Positions 53,652-62,303 of a stretch of DNA of 64,000 bases are shown here, piece after piece. The DNA is from Pirellula sp. (lineage in GTDB: Bacteria; Planctomycetota; Planctomycetia; Pirellulales; Lacipirellulaceae): positions 1 through 64,000 of the forward strand of contig PNKX01000013.1 in NCBI GenBank assembly GCA_013822725.1, given 5' to 3'. Under the pieces are notes generated by a model, which made no database searches, had not been told where the DNA came from, and was given only the letters and a program-made list of their open reading frames with translations. How positions within the stretch are numbered: the first letter of the stretch is position 1; each line of letters starts with the position of its first letter. The translations under genes were made by a program, and so were the position numbers.

Positions 53652-54914
53652 ATGTCCACGCCCGCCACCCCTCGTGCAACGCTAGTCGTCGCATCACAAG
53701 TTTATCCTCCAGACCCGACGTCGGTTGGGCAGCATGTCCGCGACGCCGCCGTGGAAATGGCACAGCGCGGCTATCGCGTTATCGTTTACACCTCTAACCG
53801 CGGCTATGAGAATCCCGAAGTTCGCTTCCCGCGTCGGGAGATTCTCGACGGCGTTGAAGTCAGACGCCTTCCCTTGTCGGGCTTCGGCAAATCTTCAATT
53901 CTGCTACGCATCGTCGGGGGACTTTCGTTCACTCTGCAAGCGTCGTTCCGTTGCCTGTTCGTGCGTCATTTACGCTTGATGTTGGTAAGCACTTCGCCCC
54001 CGATGTGCGGACTAGCCGCGGTGATCGTCCGCACCTTTCGCAAGGTTGACGTTACCTTCTGGGCGATGGATTTGAACCCCGACCAGATGGTCGCATTGGG
54101 TAAAGCGCGCCCTGATTCGCTAATGGTCCGCGCTTTCGATTGGTTGAACCGGCGAATTCTCAAGTGTTCACGGTCGGTAGTGGCTCTCGATCGGTTCATG
54201 GCGGAACGAATCAATCGCAAGGTCAACGTTGACGACAAAATGTTCGTCATGCCTCCCTGGCCGCACGAGGACCACATTGAATCAGTAGCCCATGACGAGA
54301 ATCCTTTTCGCATGGAGCATCAGCTTAGCGACAAGATCGTCATCATGTACTCCGGCAATCTATCGCTCGCCTCGCCGGTGACCACCATCGTGGACGCCGC
54401 GCGGCGCGTCGAGGATCTCCAAGAGATCGTATTTTTGTTTGTAGGCGGCGGCATGGGAAAGAAATCAATCGACGATTTGATCGCGCGCGAGTCGCCGCCC
54501 AATATCAGGTCGCTGCCCTATCAGCCGATTGAGACGCTTCGTTACTCCTTAAGCGCAGCCGACGTCCATTTGGTTTCGGTCGGAAATGACGTGGTCGGCA
54601 TTTGCCATCCTTGCAAGATCTACGGCTCCATGGCGGTCTCGCGCCCCATTTTATGCCTGGGGCCTCGGCCAAGCCATGCAACCGAAATCGTCGACGGCGA
54701 AAACATTGGTTGGACGGTCGAGCATGGGGACGTCGATCGCGCCGAGTCGCTGATTCGTGAAATCCAGCGCACATCGCGAGAACAGCGGATAGAGATGGGG
54801 CAGCGGGCCCGTGACATCGTCGATCGACGGTTCACGAAATCGAAGCTCTGCACGGCATTCTGCGACGCGATCGAGTATGGGCCGAAAAAGGGCGATAACG
54901 CCGTTAACTCCTAG
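53652..54914 (+). CDS. Glycosyltransferase family 4 protein
   Basis: A 420-residue GT-B glycosyltransferase. The N-domain has LVVASQVYPPDPTSVGQHVRD, the acceptor-side pattern of GT4 enzymes, and VIVYTSNRGYENPEV. The C-domain has KIVIMYSGNLSLASPVTTIV, EIVFLFVGGGMGKKSIDDLI, IRSLPYQPIETLRYSLSAAD and VGICHPCKIYGSMAVSRPIL, which corresponds to the nucleotide-sugar binding E-x7-E region with changes. GT4 enzymes transfer from UDP- or GDP-sugars with retention. It resembles the WcaI/colanic-acid-type biosynthesis transferases. The start follows a normal spacing after the sulfotransferase gene (138 bp). Confidence 0.86.
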   Translation: MSTPATPRATLVVASQVYPPDPTSVGQHVRDAAVEMAQRGYRVIVYTSNRGYENPEVRFPRREILDGVEVRRLPLSGFGKSSILLRIVGGLSFTLQASFRCLFVRHLRLMLVSTSPPMCGLAAVIVRTFRKVDVTFWAMDLNPDQMVALGKARPDSLMVRAFDWLNRRILKCSRSVVALDRFMAERINRKVNVDDKMFVMPPWPHEDHIESVAHDENPFRMEHQLSDKIVIMYSGNLSLASPVTTIVDAARRVEDLQEIVFLFVGGGMGKKSIDDLIARESPPNIRSLPYQPIETLRYSLSAADVHLVSVGNDVVGICHPCKIYGSMAVSRPILCLGPRPSHATEIVDGENIGWTVEHGDVDRAESLIREIQRTSREQRIEMGQRARDIVDRRFTKSKLCTAFCDAIEYGPKKGDNAVNS

Positions 54915-55070
54915 CCCACGGGCTTGCCGCCCAGCGGTCCTGACTTTGTTGGCACATCATCATTACGCGAGTATATTTAATAGTTCCACTTGTCAATATC
55001 GAGCCGCTCCGTTCCCAACGACTTGGTCAGATGGCCACCGGCGCAGGCATTAATTAAGGGATCTTTGTAG

Positions 55071-56063
55071 ATGAGCAAACAGAAAGTCCTGGTCGCGGGC
55101 GGCGGCGGTTTCATTGGCGGTCACCTAGCGGCGCGTTTGCTGAAAGATGGGTTTCAAGTTCGCTGCGTCGACGTGAAGCCGATCGACGAGTGGTATCAAG
55201 TTTTTGACGAGGCCGAGAACGTCGTCGCCGATCTCAAAGAGCGCAAAGCTTGCGACGAAGCTTGTCGCGGGATGGATGACGTCTACAACCTGGCCGCCGA
55301 CATGGGCGGGATGGGGTTCATCGAAAACAACAAGGCACTTTGCATGCTGTCGGTGTTGATCAACACCCATCTGCTGCAGGCCGCGCAGAAGGAAGGCGTG
55401 AAGCGGTTCTTCTACGCGAGCAGCGCGTGCGTTTACAACGCCGAGAAGCAAGTCAACGAAGACGTCATTCCGTTGAAGGAAGAAGACGCCTACCCCGCGA
55501 TGCCGGAAGATGGTTACGGCTGGGAGAAGCTGTTCTCCGAGCGGATGTGCCGTCATTTCCGCGAAGACTACGGTCTGCGGACGCGGGTCGCTCGGTTCCA
55601 TAACGTGTACGGTCCGTACGGTACCTGGGAAGGTGGCCGCGAGAAGGCGCCGGCCGCAGTCTGCCGGAAGGTGATTCACGCGAAGGAAACCGGAGCGACC
55701 GAGATCGAGATTTGGGGCGACGGCAAGCAGACTCGCAGCTTCATGTACATCGACGATTGCGTGAAGGGAATCCTGGCCATCATGGACAGCGACATCCTTG
55801 AACCGATCAACCTCGGCTCGGACGAGATCGTGACGATCAACGGCCTGAGTGATTTGGTCGAAGATATCGCCGGCGTGAAGCTGAAGCGGACGCATAACCT
55901 GAGCGCCCCCAAGGGCGTGAACGGCCGCAACAGCGACAACACGAAGATCATGCAATACTTGGGCTGGGCCCCGGGCATCAAGCTTCGCGAAGGAATGGCG
56001 AAGACTTACGACTGGATCCACGGCGAATATGTCGCCAAGTATGCCGCGACGGCTGGAAAATAG
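55071..56063 (+). CDS. Extended SDR sugar epimerase, GDP-mannose-3,5-epimerase-like
   Basis: A 330-residue NAD-dependent nucleotide-sugar epimerase. Rossmann loop GGGGFIGGHLAARL; YNLAADMGGMGFIENNKAL and YGPYGTWEGGREKAPAAVCRK are segments that mark plant and bacterial GDP-mannose 3',5'-epimerases. The catalytic Tyr/Lys are in DGYGWEKLFSERM, with Ser/Cys in YASSACVYN. Such enzymes interconvert GDP-D-mannose with GDP-L-galactose or GDP-L-gulose. That would supply a rare L-sugar to the surface glycan (inference). AAGGGATC precedes the ATG at good spacing. It is followed by a strong terminator at 56089-56125, which separates it from wecB. Confidence 0.9.
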   Translation: MSKQKVLVAGGGGFIGGHLAARLLKDGFQVRCVDVKPIDEWYQVFDEAENVVADLKERKACDEACRGMDDVYNLAADMGGMGFIENNKALCMLSVLINTHLLQAAQKEGVKRFFYASSACVYNAEKQVNEDVIPLKEEDAYPAMPEDGYGWEKLFSERMCRHFREDYGLRTRVARFHNVYGPYGTWEGGREKAPAAVCRKVIHAKETGATEIEIWGDGKQTRSFMYIDDCVKGILAIMDSDILEPINLGSDEIVTINGLSDLVEDIAGVKLKRTHNLSAPKGVNGRNSDNTKIMQYLGWAPGIKLREGMAKTYDWIHGEYVAKYAATAGK

Positions 56064-56088
56064 CGTCGCAACGATGATTGATTGGCTT

Positions 56089-56125
56089 CAGGGAGGCGGC
56101 ATGATGGCCGCCTCCCTGTTTTTTT
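56089..56125 (+). terminator. Rho-independent terminator after the epimerase gene
   Basis: CAGGGAGGCGGC and GCCGCCTCCCTG form an exact 12-bp stem with a 6-nt loop (ATGATG), followed by seven T residues (56119-56125). It is the clearest intrinsic terminator in the window. It ends transcription 26 bp after the epimerase stop and 35 bp before the wecB start, so wecB needs a promoter in this short gap or read-through. Confidence 0.9.
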
Positions 56126-56159
56126 GCGCACTGCTCCAGTCCCCGCGCCTTGAGGATTT

Positions 56160-57320
56160 ATGGTCCGGCGTATCGCAGTATTTATCGGCACTCGCCCCGA
56201 AGCCATCAAGATGGCTCCTGTCATTGAGGCGCTCCGCGCTGACGCGGCGTTCGAGCCCTACGTGATCAACGCGGGTCAGCACCGCGAGATGATCGAACAG
56301 GTCGTGCAATTGTTTGGGATTGAAGTTGACGCCGACCTGGCGGCGATGGAGCCTAGTCAAACGCTGGCTGGCTTGACCGCGCGACTCGTGGAGCGAATCG
56401 ACCAAGCGCTAGCCGCTGCGAAACCAGACATGGTTTTGGTGCAAGGCGACACGACGACCGTACTCTGCGCAGCGCTCGCGAGTTTCTATCGGAAGATTCC
56501 AATCGGGCACGTCGAGGCAGGACTACGAACTGGCGACGTCCTTTCGCCTTTTCCGGAGGAGGCGAATCGCCGGCTTGTCAGTCCGTTGGTTTCGCTCCAT
56601 TTCGCGCCGACGGAGACAGCGCGGCAGGCGCTGTTGGCGGAACGAGTGCCGGACGATTCCATTTTCGTCACCGGAAATACGGTCATTGACGCATTGCTGA
56701 CCGAGGTTCGCCGGCAGGAGCATGAGGAGGTGCGAGGGGCGCTCCAACATGAGATCGGTGACCTACTCGGCGCCCACTGGCGCAAGCAGCCAATGATTTT
56801 GGTCACCGGCCATCGTCGTGAGAACTTTGGAGCGGGGTTCGAGTCGATATGCGATGCGTTGGCCGAGTTGTCTGCGCTCCGCCCCGACGCGCTTATCGTC
56901 TATCCGGTCCATCTCAATCCGCAGGTGAAAGAGGTCGTTCACGCGCGGCTAGGGTCGCATAAAAATATCCGGTTAATTGCCCCGCAGCCGTACTCGCAGT
57001 TCGTGGCGCTGGCGAAGGCCTGTACGTTGATCCTTACTGATTCAGGCGGCGTGCAGGAAGAAGCCCCGTCGCTCGGTAAACCAGTGTTGGTCATGCGAGA
57101 ATCGACGGAACGGCCGGAGGGAGTTGAAGCGGGGGCCGTTAAACTCGTGGGGCCGCACGCCAAGCGCATCGTGGATGAGACGCTCCGCCTGCTGACGGAT
57201 CAAGCGGCGTACGACGCAATGGCCAGAGTCGCCAATCCCTACGGCGACGGGCATGCAGCGGGTCGGATCGTCGAGGCCATCCGGCAGCATGCCGATCGCG
57301 GCCTCCTCGGATCACGTTGA
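56160..57320 (+). CDS. wecB: Non-hydrolysing UDP-N-acetylglucosamine 2-epimerase
   Basis: A 386-residue GT-B-fold enzyme that interconverts UDP-GlcNAc and UDP-ManNAc. It has IAVFIGTRPEAIKMAPVI at the N-terminus, NAGQHREMIEQVV, DMVLVQGDTTTVLCAAL, GHVEAGLRTGDVLSPFPEE, ILVTGHRRENFG, VYPVHLNPQV and LILTDSGGVQEEAPSLGKP, all family hallmarks. The length is normal. GAGGATTT precedes ATG 56160. It provides ManNAc, or a ManNAc-derived acid, for the surface polysaccharide. The gene lies directly after the terminator of the previous gene. Confidence 0.95.
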   Translation: MVRRIAVFIGTRPEAIKMAPVIEALRADAAFEPYVINAGQHREMIEQVVQLFGIEVDADLAAMEPSQTLAGLTARLVERIDQALAAAKPDMVLVQGDTTTVLCAALASFYRKIPIGHVEAGLRTGDVLSPFPEEANRRLVSPLVSLHFAPTETARQALLAERVPDDSIFVTGNTVIDALLTEVRRQEHEEVRGALQHEIGDLLGAHWRKQPMILVTGHRRENFGAGFESICDALAELSALRPDALIVYPVHLNPQVKEVVHARLGSHKNIRLIAPQPYSQFVALAKACTLILTDSGGVQEEAPSLGKPVLVMRESTERPEGVEAGAVKLVGPHAKRIVDETLRLLTDQAAYDAMARVANPYGDGHAAGRIVEAIRQHADRGLLGSR

Positions 57321-57867
57321 CATCAAGGCCTTGGTGGGCGATCCAGCTTCCCAATTCGGCCATTCGTCGGCATGCTCGTTCCCAATTGCGTCATTGTCGC
57401 AGTCGAATCTTCGTACTTCCGCACGTCCCTGGACCGCAGCGTCCAAGCAGACAGATAGCACGCCACGCGCAAGCTCCTGCGCTGCCGCTGCAATCGCTAC
57501 AGGCTGACTCGGAAGTCTGTTGTAATTCCTCACCAAGTCCGGCGAGATGTTCCAATCATTTGACATGTCGCCGGGGATTGGTAACGATGACAACAGGGTC
57601 GAATGCGAGAACATCTTAGCTAGGCGAATGGCCGCAACGTCTTATCTGGCCGGCAATTGCAGCGACGCCTGTAAGTTGTCGGTACCTGTAAATGGACGCC
57701 GCACGCGACCTTCGGCCGGGGCTTGGTCCGCCGATTGCTTTGGCGAGCCTTCCGCGTTGAAGAAGGCGTGCCGAGGGCGGGAGTCGCCTCACCGAGGTAT
57801 CGACGCCAATTCGCACTGGCCCGCAGAACACGCCTACGTGATGTGCAACTAGAGGAGCTCGCACCGG
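57321..57867. other. Intergenic region between wecB and the wecA-like gene
   Basis: A 547-bp spacer in an otherwise tight cluster. A minus-strand frame (57312-57614) has the segment RRFDCDNDAIGNEHADEWPNW, which looks somewhat structured, but there is no ribosome-binding site, no family match I know, and its codon use is weaker than that of its neighbours. I list no gene. The spacer probably holds a promoter for the next genes or a lost gene. Confidence 0.35.
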
Positions 57868-59439
57868 ATGCAGTATGTACTAACGATGAGCTGCATTGCC
57901 GCAATCGTCAGCTACCCGCTGACGCATTTCGTGGCATCGTTTGCTCAACGGTGGGGCTTCGTCGATCGACCGGACGGTCACCACAAGAGCCACAAGAAGC
58001 CAGTCGCTCTAGGCGGCGGGTTGGCGGTATTTTTGGCGGCGGTCGTCACGTTCGCCGTCGAGTACTTTTCGTCGCAGAACCTGCAAGAGTCGCTTCAGGA
58101 TAACGCCCCGTTCCTCTCCGGCCTCCTGCTCGCTGGCGGATGGATCGTCATCCTTGGATTGATCGACGATCGCTACGGAATGAAGGGGCGATACAAATTA
58201 ATCGGTCAGATCGTCGCCGCCCTGATCGTGATCGCGGCAGGGTTGAAGATTCAAGCGTTTTCGCTATTCGGTCAGAAGATTGAACTCGGTTGGCTCTCGG
58301 TGCCATTCACGCTTTTCTGGCTCGTCGGCGCCATCAATTCGCTGAACTTGCTCGACGGCATCGACGGGTTGGCGACCACGATCGGGATTATCCTCTGTTC
58401 GGCCATCACGGTGATGGCGCTCTGGTTTGGCCAGCCAGCCGTGGCCGTCGTCGCGGCGGTCTTCGCTGGTGCTCTATTGGGTTTCTTACGGTTTAACTTT
58501 CCGCCGGCAACCATTTATTTGGGCGACGCAGGCAGCATGTTGATCGGACTCGTCATCGGTTCCCTGGCAATCGGCGCTTCGTTAAAGGGCCCCGCCACGG
58601 TCGCCATGGCGGCCCCACTGGCGATTTGGTCGTTGCCGATGTTCGACTCGTTCGTCGCCATCTTGAGACGCAAGCTGACGGGTCGCAGCATCTACGCAAC
58701 TGATCGCGGCCATTTGCACCACCGACTGATGGCGCGTTTTGGCAAGAATACGCGCGTGCTCGGCGTCGTCGCCCTCTGTTGTGCCGTGACATGCGGCGGG
58801 GCGCTGTTGAGCATGTTCATGCAAAACGACCTGCTGGCGATCGGCTCGGTGATGCTGGTGATCTGCCTCCTTGTGGCAACGCAGATCTTTGGTCATGTCG
58901 AGTTCATGATGCTGGCGAACCGGATGAAATCCGTCGGCATGTCATTCATCCAGCCTTCTAAAGGGAGCGGATCGTGGCAATCGTCGGTCCGACTCCAGGG
59001 GACTCGAGAATGGGACATGCTATGGCAATCCCTGATCGAATATGCGGAAAAGTCGCATCTGGTCGAAGTCCGCATTGACCTCAATTTGGCAGCCATCCAG
59101 GAAGCGTATCACGCCTCTTGGAAGAGACGCACCAGCCGCGAGCGACGAGAGCTTTGGCGTACAGAAGTTCCTTTATTCATTGAAGATCACGTCGTGGGTA
59201 GAATTACGCTCTGCGGCGAGCGCGACGCCGGCGCGCTTGCATGCGATACCGTTGGTCGAGTGATGGAAACGCTGGCGATGCTGGAAGGGGAGATCGCGGC
59301 TCTGGCGTCGAAAGCCGCACGCGAATTGACCGACGCCGCCGCGGCGTCTCAGAAGCCGTCGGAAGGCGCCAAACGCACCGAGACCACGATTTCACAAATC
59401 GACGCGGAAGCAACTTCCAAGGCGGTCGCCTCGCCCTAG
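57868..59439 (+). CDS. Polyprenyl-phosphate sugar-1-phosphate transferase (WecA/TagO/MraY family) with C-terminal extension
   Basis: A 523-residue integral membrane enzyme that starts glycan synthesis by moving a HexNAc-1-phosphate from UDP-sugar to undecaprenyl phosphate. About ten membrane helices are in residues 1-330. Motifs are DRPDGHHKSHKKPVALGGG, LGLIDDRYGMKGRYKL (Asp-rich), NSLNLLDGIDGLA and NFPPATIYLGDAGSM, with the HLHHRL loop; these fit WecA/TagO better than MraY. After the last helix an extra, soluble about 170-residue domain (GTREWDMLWQSLIEYAEKSHLVEVRI, continuing past HASWKRR) is not part of the standard enzyme. AGAGGAGCTCG precedes the start. It lies 57 bp before the flippase gene. 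Confidence 0.88.
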   Translation: MQYVLTMSCIAAIVSYPLTHFVASFAQRWGFVDRPDGHHKSHKKPVALGGGLAVFLAAVVTFAVEYFSSQNLQESLQDNAPFLSGLLLAGGWIVILGLIDDRYGMKGRYKLIGQIVAALIVIAAGLKIQAFSLFGQKIELGWLSVPFTLFWLVGAINSLNLLDGIDGLATTIGIILCSAITVMALWFGQPAVAVVAAVFAGALLGFLRFNFPPATIYLGDAGSMLIGLVIGSLAIGASLKGPATVAMAAPLAIWSLPMFDSFVAILRRKLTGRSIYATDRGHLHHRLMARFGKNTRVLGVVALCCAVTCGGALLSMFMQNDLLAIGSVMLVICLLVATQIFGHVEFMMLANRMKSVGMSFIQPSKGSGSWQSSVRLQGTREWDMLWQSLIEYAEKSHLVEVRIDLNLAAIQEAYHASWKRRTSRERRELWRTEVPLFIEDHVVGRITLCGERDAGALACDTVGRVMETLAMLEGEIAALASKAARELTDAAAASQKPSEGAKRTETTISQIDAEATSKAVASP

Positions 59440-59496
59440 TCTCGCCGTTCGATCCGAAGTCGAGCCCAGACTTCGCGCTGGTTACGTCTTTCCCTC

Positions 59497-61119
59497 TTGA
59501 AGGCCTCGCCCCTGACCTTGTCCCATTCGAGCGCTACGGGCGACGCCGTCGAACTTTCAGATCCGAGGCCGGCTAGTGGCCCCGGACCGTCGCTTGCCGT
59601 CGCAGTGGGCCGTGGCTTCTCCTGGATGACTCTCAGCATCGTCGCCGGAAAACTCCTCGGCGGCGTCACCCAGTTGCTGCTAGGGCGCTGGATTAGCGAT
59701 GAGCAGTTTGGCGACATCGCCATCATGCTGTCGATCGCGACCGTTGCCAAAGTCTTCCAGGATGGCGGCGTTCCTCAGGTGCTGGTTCAACGGGGTCCCG
59801 CGGCCTTCGAGCGGTCAATGGGCGCCGCCTTCTGGTTGAGCATGGCGCTGGCCGTCGGCGCAGGGCTCGTGCTGGCCGCGAGCGCTCCAGTCGTTGCCGC
59901 AGTCTACGAAGCGCCCGCGTTGACCGGCCTCCTCTGGGTCGTCGCGTTGTCAATGCCGTTGGGCGGAGTGAGCACGTTTCTGCGGTCGAAGCTTAGAGTC
60001 GACTTAAGGTTTCGAGCTATCGCCTACGTAGCGATGTTCTGGTTCTTAATCCGCCATTCCAGCACCATCGGACTGGCCTGGTGCGGATTCGGAACCATGA
60101 GCGTCGCGATTCCGTTGGTGATTGTCGCCGTCTACGAGGCGTTCGCAGACTACTACGCAACGCGAATCAAACCCTGGCGATTACCGTTCGGCTTTGATCA
60201 ATGGCCCGACTTGCTGGGTAGCTCGTTCTGGGTAGCGGTCGCCGCCGTGAGCCGCGGCCTTGCACGAATGGGCGACTACCTGATGCTCGGCATGTTGCTG
60301 CCGATGGGCGTCGTTGGAAAGTACTTCTTCGGATATCAGTTCACTGCTCAAGTCCTCGAGCTATTGGCGACCAATCTTCAACATGTCCTGTTCCCGGCGC
60401 TCAGCCGCGTCGCCGATCAGCCGGAACGACAGACACGCGCCATCCTGCGCAGCATTCGCATGCTGGTCTTCGTGGCGGCTCCCGTAAGCGTTTGTTTGGC
60501 GGTCGTGGTCGGACCGCTCGTCACGATCCTCGATGAGATTGTGTGGAATCATAAATGGTCGTCGACGATAGGCCTGATGCAGATTTTCGCCGTCACTGCG
60601 CCGATGCGGATGTTTACCGACCTGCTGACTGCCGCGCTGTCGTCGCAGGGGCGATTTCGGGTAAGTGCAATCGTCTATTTTTGCGAGGGGGCCTGGCTCA
60701 TGACGGCGGCGGCGATAGCCGTTGCGATTTACGGAGACGACTTGACCGGACTTGCATTGGTGGTTTCGATTGCTCAAGTCGTTTTTAGCGTAGTGGCTTC
60801 AATCCGTATGCTTGGGGAGTTCAGCATCAACTGGAAAAGCTGCTTGCGTTCGATGCTTCCCGCTTGGTTTGCCGCCTTGGCGGCCGGAGCGTGTTCACTG
60901 ATCCTGCTGGCCCTGTTGCCGAGCGAATCCCCTCAGATCATCGCCCTCGCACTCGGCGCCTCGGCCTTTGGTGCGTCGTTTATAGCAATCGCGAGGATTT
61001 TTCTGGTCGCCGACCTCGTCGAGCTGGCGGGCCTAGCGCCGGCGAGGGTCGGACAGATCATGCGGGCCGCCTTACTATTGCCGCCCCCTGCCTTGGCCTA
61101 TGATGGAAAAGGTAAATGA
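59497..61119 (+). CDS. Polysaccharide flippase (Wzx/MATE-like)
   Basis: A 540-residue membrane protein with about 12-14 helices, of the oligosaccharide flippase type that moves lipid-linked repeat units across the inner membrane. The first helices begin near GFSWMTLSIVAGKLLGGVTQLLLGRW, with ISDEQFGDIAIMLSIATVAKVFQDGG in the family pattern, then helices such as AFWLSMALAVGAGLVLAASA. The last helix is followed by a short tail. The start is TTG at 59497 by frame; other starts within the soluble N-terminal 30 residues cannot be excluded. It follows the initiating transferase by 57 bp and is probably co-transcribed. Confidence 0.86.
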   Translation: MKASPLTLSHSSATGDAVELSDPRPASGPGPSLAVAVGRGFSWMTLSIVAGKLLGGVTQLLLGRWISDEQFGDIAIMLSIATVAKVFQDGGVPQVLVQRGPAAFERSMGAAFWLSMALAVGAGLVLAASAPVVAAVYEAPALTGLLWVVALSMPLGGVSTFLRSKLRVDLRFRAIAYVAMFWFLIRHSSTIGLAWCGFGTMSVAIPLVIVAVYEAFADYYATRIKPWRLPFGFDQWPDLLGSSFWVAVAAVSRGLARMGDYLMLGMLLPMGVVGKYFFGYQFTAQVLELLATNLQHVLFPALSRVADQPERQTRAILRSIRMLVFVAAPVSVCLAVVVGPLVTILDEIVWNHKWSSTIGLMQIFAVTAPMRMFTDLLTAALSSQGRFRVSAIVYFCEGAWLMTAAAIAVAIYGDDLTGLALVVSIAQVVFSVVASIRMLGEFSINWKSCLRSMLPAWFAALAAGACSLILLALLPSESPQIIALALGASAFGASFIAIARIFLVADLVELAGLAPARVGQIMRAALLLPPPALAYDGKGK

Positions 61120-61297
61120 ACGGCCTTTTTCTGGGGCAAACCTGGGCGACTCGTCGTGCCGGCCGGCTCCGATCGCAGTTCCAACGCAGCGTGCATCACT
61201 GAAGAATCCTGTCATTCAATTCTCCAACGACTTGATCGCTAACCTGACAATGGCGAACGATTGAGATTCTTCTATTTGATATCGAGGTACCGTCAAG

Positions 61298-62203
61298 ATG
61301 GCCATTCCGTTGAAAGTTGAGCCCGCAGCCGCTGCTGGCTGGGACGACAACAAGTCGTTGATCGTTTCCGCGGCGAATTGGTGGGCCGAGACGATGCCGC
61401 GCGGTCGCGGCGCGGTTCCGCGCATCCTGGGCCGATTGATCTCTAAAGATCGCAAAGAGACCTTCACTACCAAGCATGGCGCAAAGCTGGCGATGGTGCC
61501 GAGAGTCCTGGACATCTACGCGGCGATGAAACGCAAAGGAGGCTCCTGGGACGTTTACGTCTTTGACGCTTGTCGAAGTCTCCTGAAACCGGGCGACGTT
61601 TTCTTCGACCTTGGAGGTAGCGTCGGGTACATGACTATTGAGATGGCAACCCTCTTCGCAGGCAAAGTCCGCTGCATCGCCTTCGAACCGCAGCCTGACC
61701 TCGCCCGTTCGATTGCAATTTCGGCCGCTCTCAATGGAGTCGGCGACGCCGTCACGGTTTTCGAAACGATGGTGGGCGACGCCGATCGCGAAGAGACGCT
61801 CATGCTCACGTCTCACTCCTTGCATGCGTCGGTGAACGCCGGCGAAAGCGGAGGCCAAGCGCTTAAACGGCAAATGATCTGCCTCGACGAACTCGTGGCC
61901 AGCGGGGAAGTCCCCCCACCCGACGTCATGAAAATCGACATCGAAGGAGGCGAGTTGCAAGCGCTTCGCGGAGCGCAAGCAATGATTCGCCAGCATCGCC
62001 CGCACATTGTCTTCGAAATCAACTCGTGCGCTGAACGATTCGGCTACTCACGAAAAGACGTGTTCGACCTCCTGCAAGGACTTGCGGAGTACGAGTTCTT
62101 TGAAATTAATGGCGACTCCTCCCTTCGTCCGGCGCGAAGCGATCAGGGGTCGCCCGACGTTCTGGCTCGCAGCGTTTCAAGGTATCAAGCCGCGACGTCT
62201 TGA
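61298..62203 (+). CDS. FkbM family methyltransferase
   Basis: A 301-residue SAM-dependent methyltransferase. Motif I is DVFFDLGGSVGYMTIEMATL, motif II CIAFEPQPDLARSIAISAAL, then DELVASGEVPPPDVMKIDIEGGELQAL, the FkbM signature VMKIDIEGGE. FkbM proteins O-methylate sugars or polyketides; in a polysaccharide cluster sugar methylation is likely (inference). The N-terminal 60 residues are not part of the fold core. It sits 178 bp after the flippase gene and 100 bp before the next glycosyltransferase. Confidence 0.9.
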   Translation: MAIPLKVEPAAAAGWDDNKSLIVSAANWWAETMPRGRGAVPRILGRLISKDRKETFTTKHGAKLAMVPRVLDIYAAMKRKGGSWDVYVFDACRSLLKPGDVFFDLGGSVGYMTIEMATLFAGKVRCIAFEPQPDLARSIAISAALNGVGDAVTVFETMVGDADREETLMLTSHSLHASVNAGESGGQALKRQMICLDELVASGEVPPPDVMKIDIEGGELQALRGAQAMIRQHRPHIVFEINSCAERFGYSRKDVFDLLQGLAEYEFFEINGDSSLRPARSDQGSPDVLARSVSRYQAATS

Positions 62204-62303
62204 GAGATCCAAGAGCGGAGGCGGCGCACCAAGTAAATTGCCGCCCGCCGCCAATTCACGCTGGCGCATGCGAGATCGAAGGCGCCAGCCGGAAGCTGTG
62301 CCC

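Noticed and set aside
57312..57614. Minus-strand frame of 100 codons after wecB
   Set aside because: Acidic segment looks odd but there is no ribosome-binding site, no known family and weaker codon bias than neighbours; kept only as a note in the spacer.
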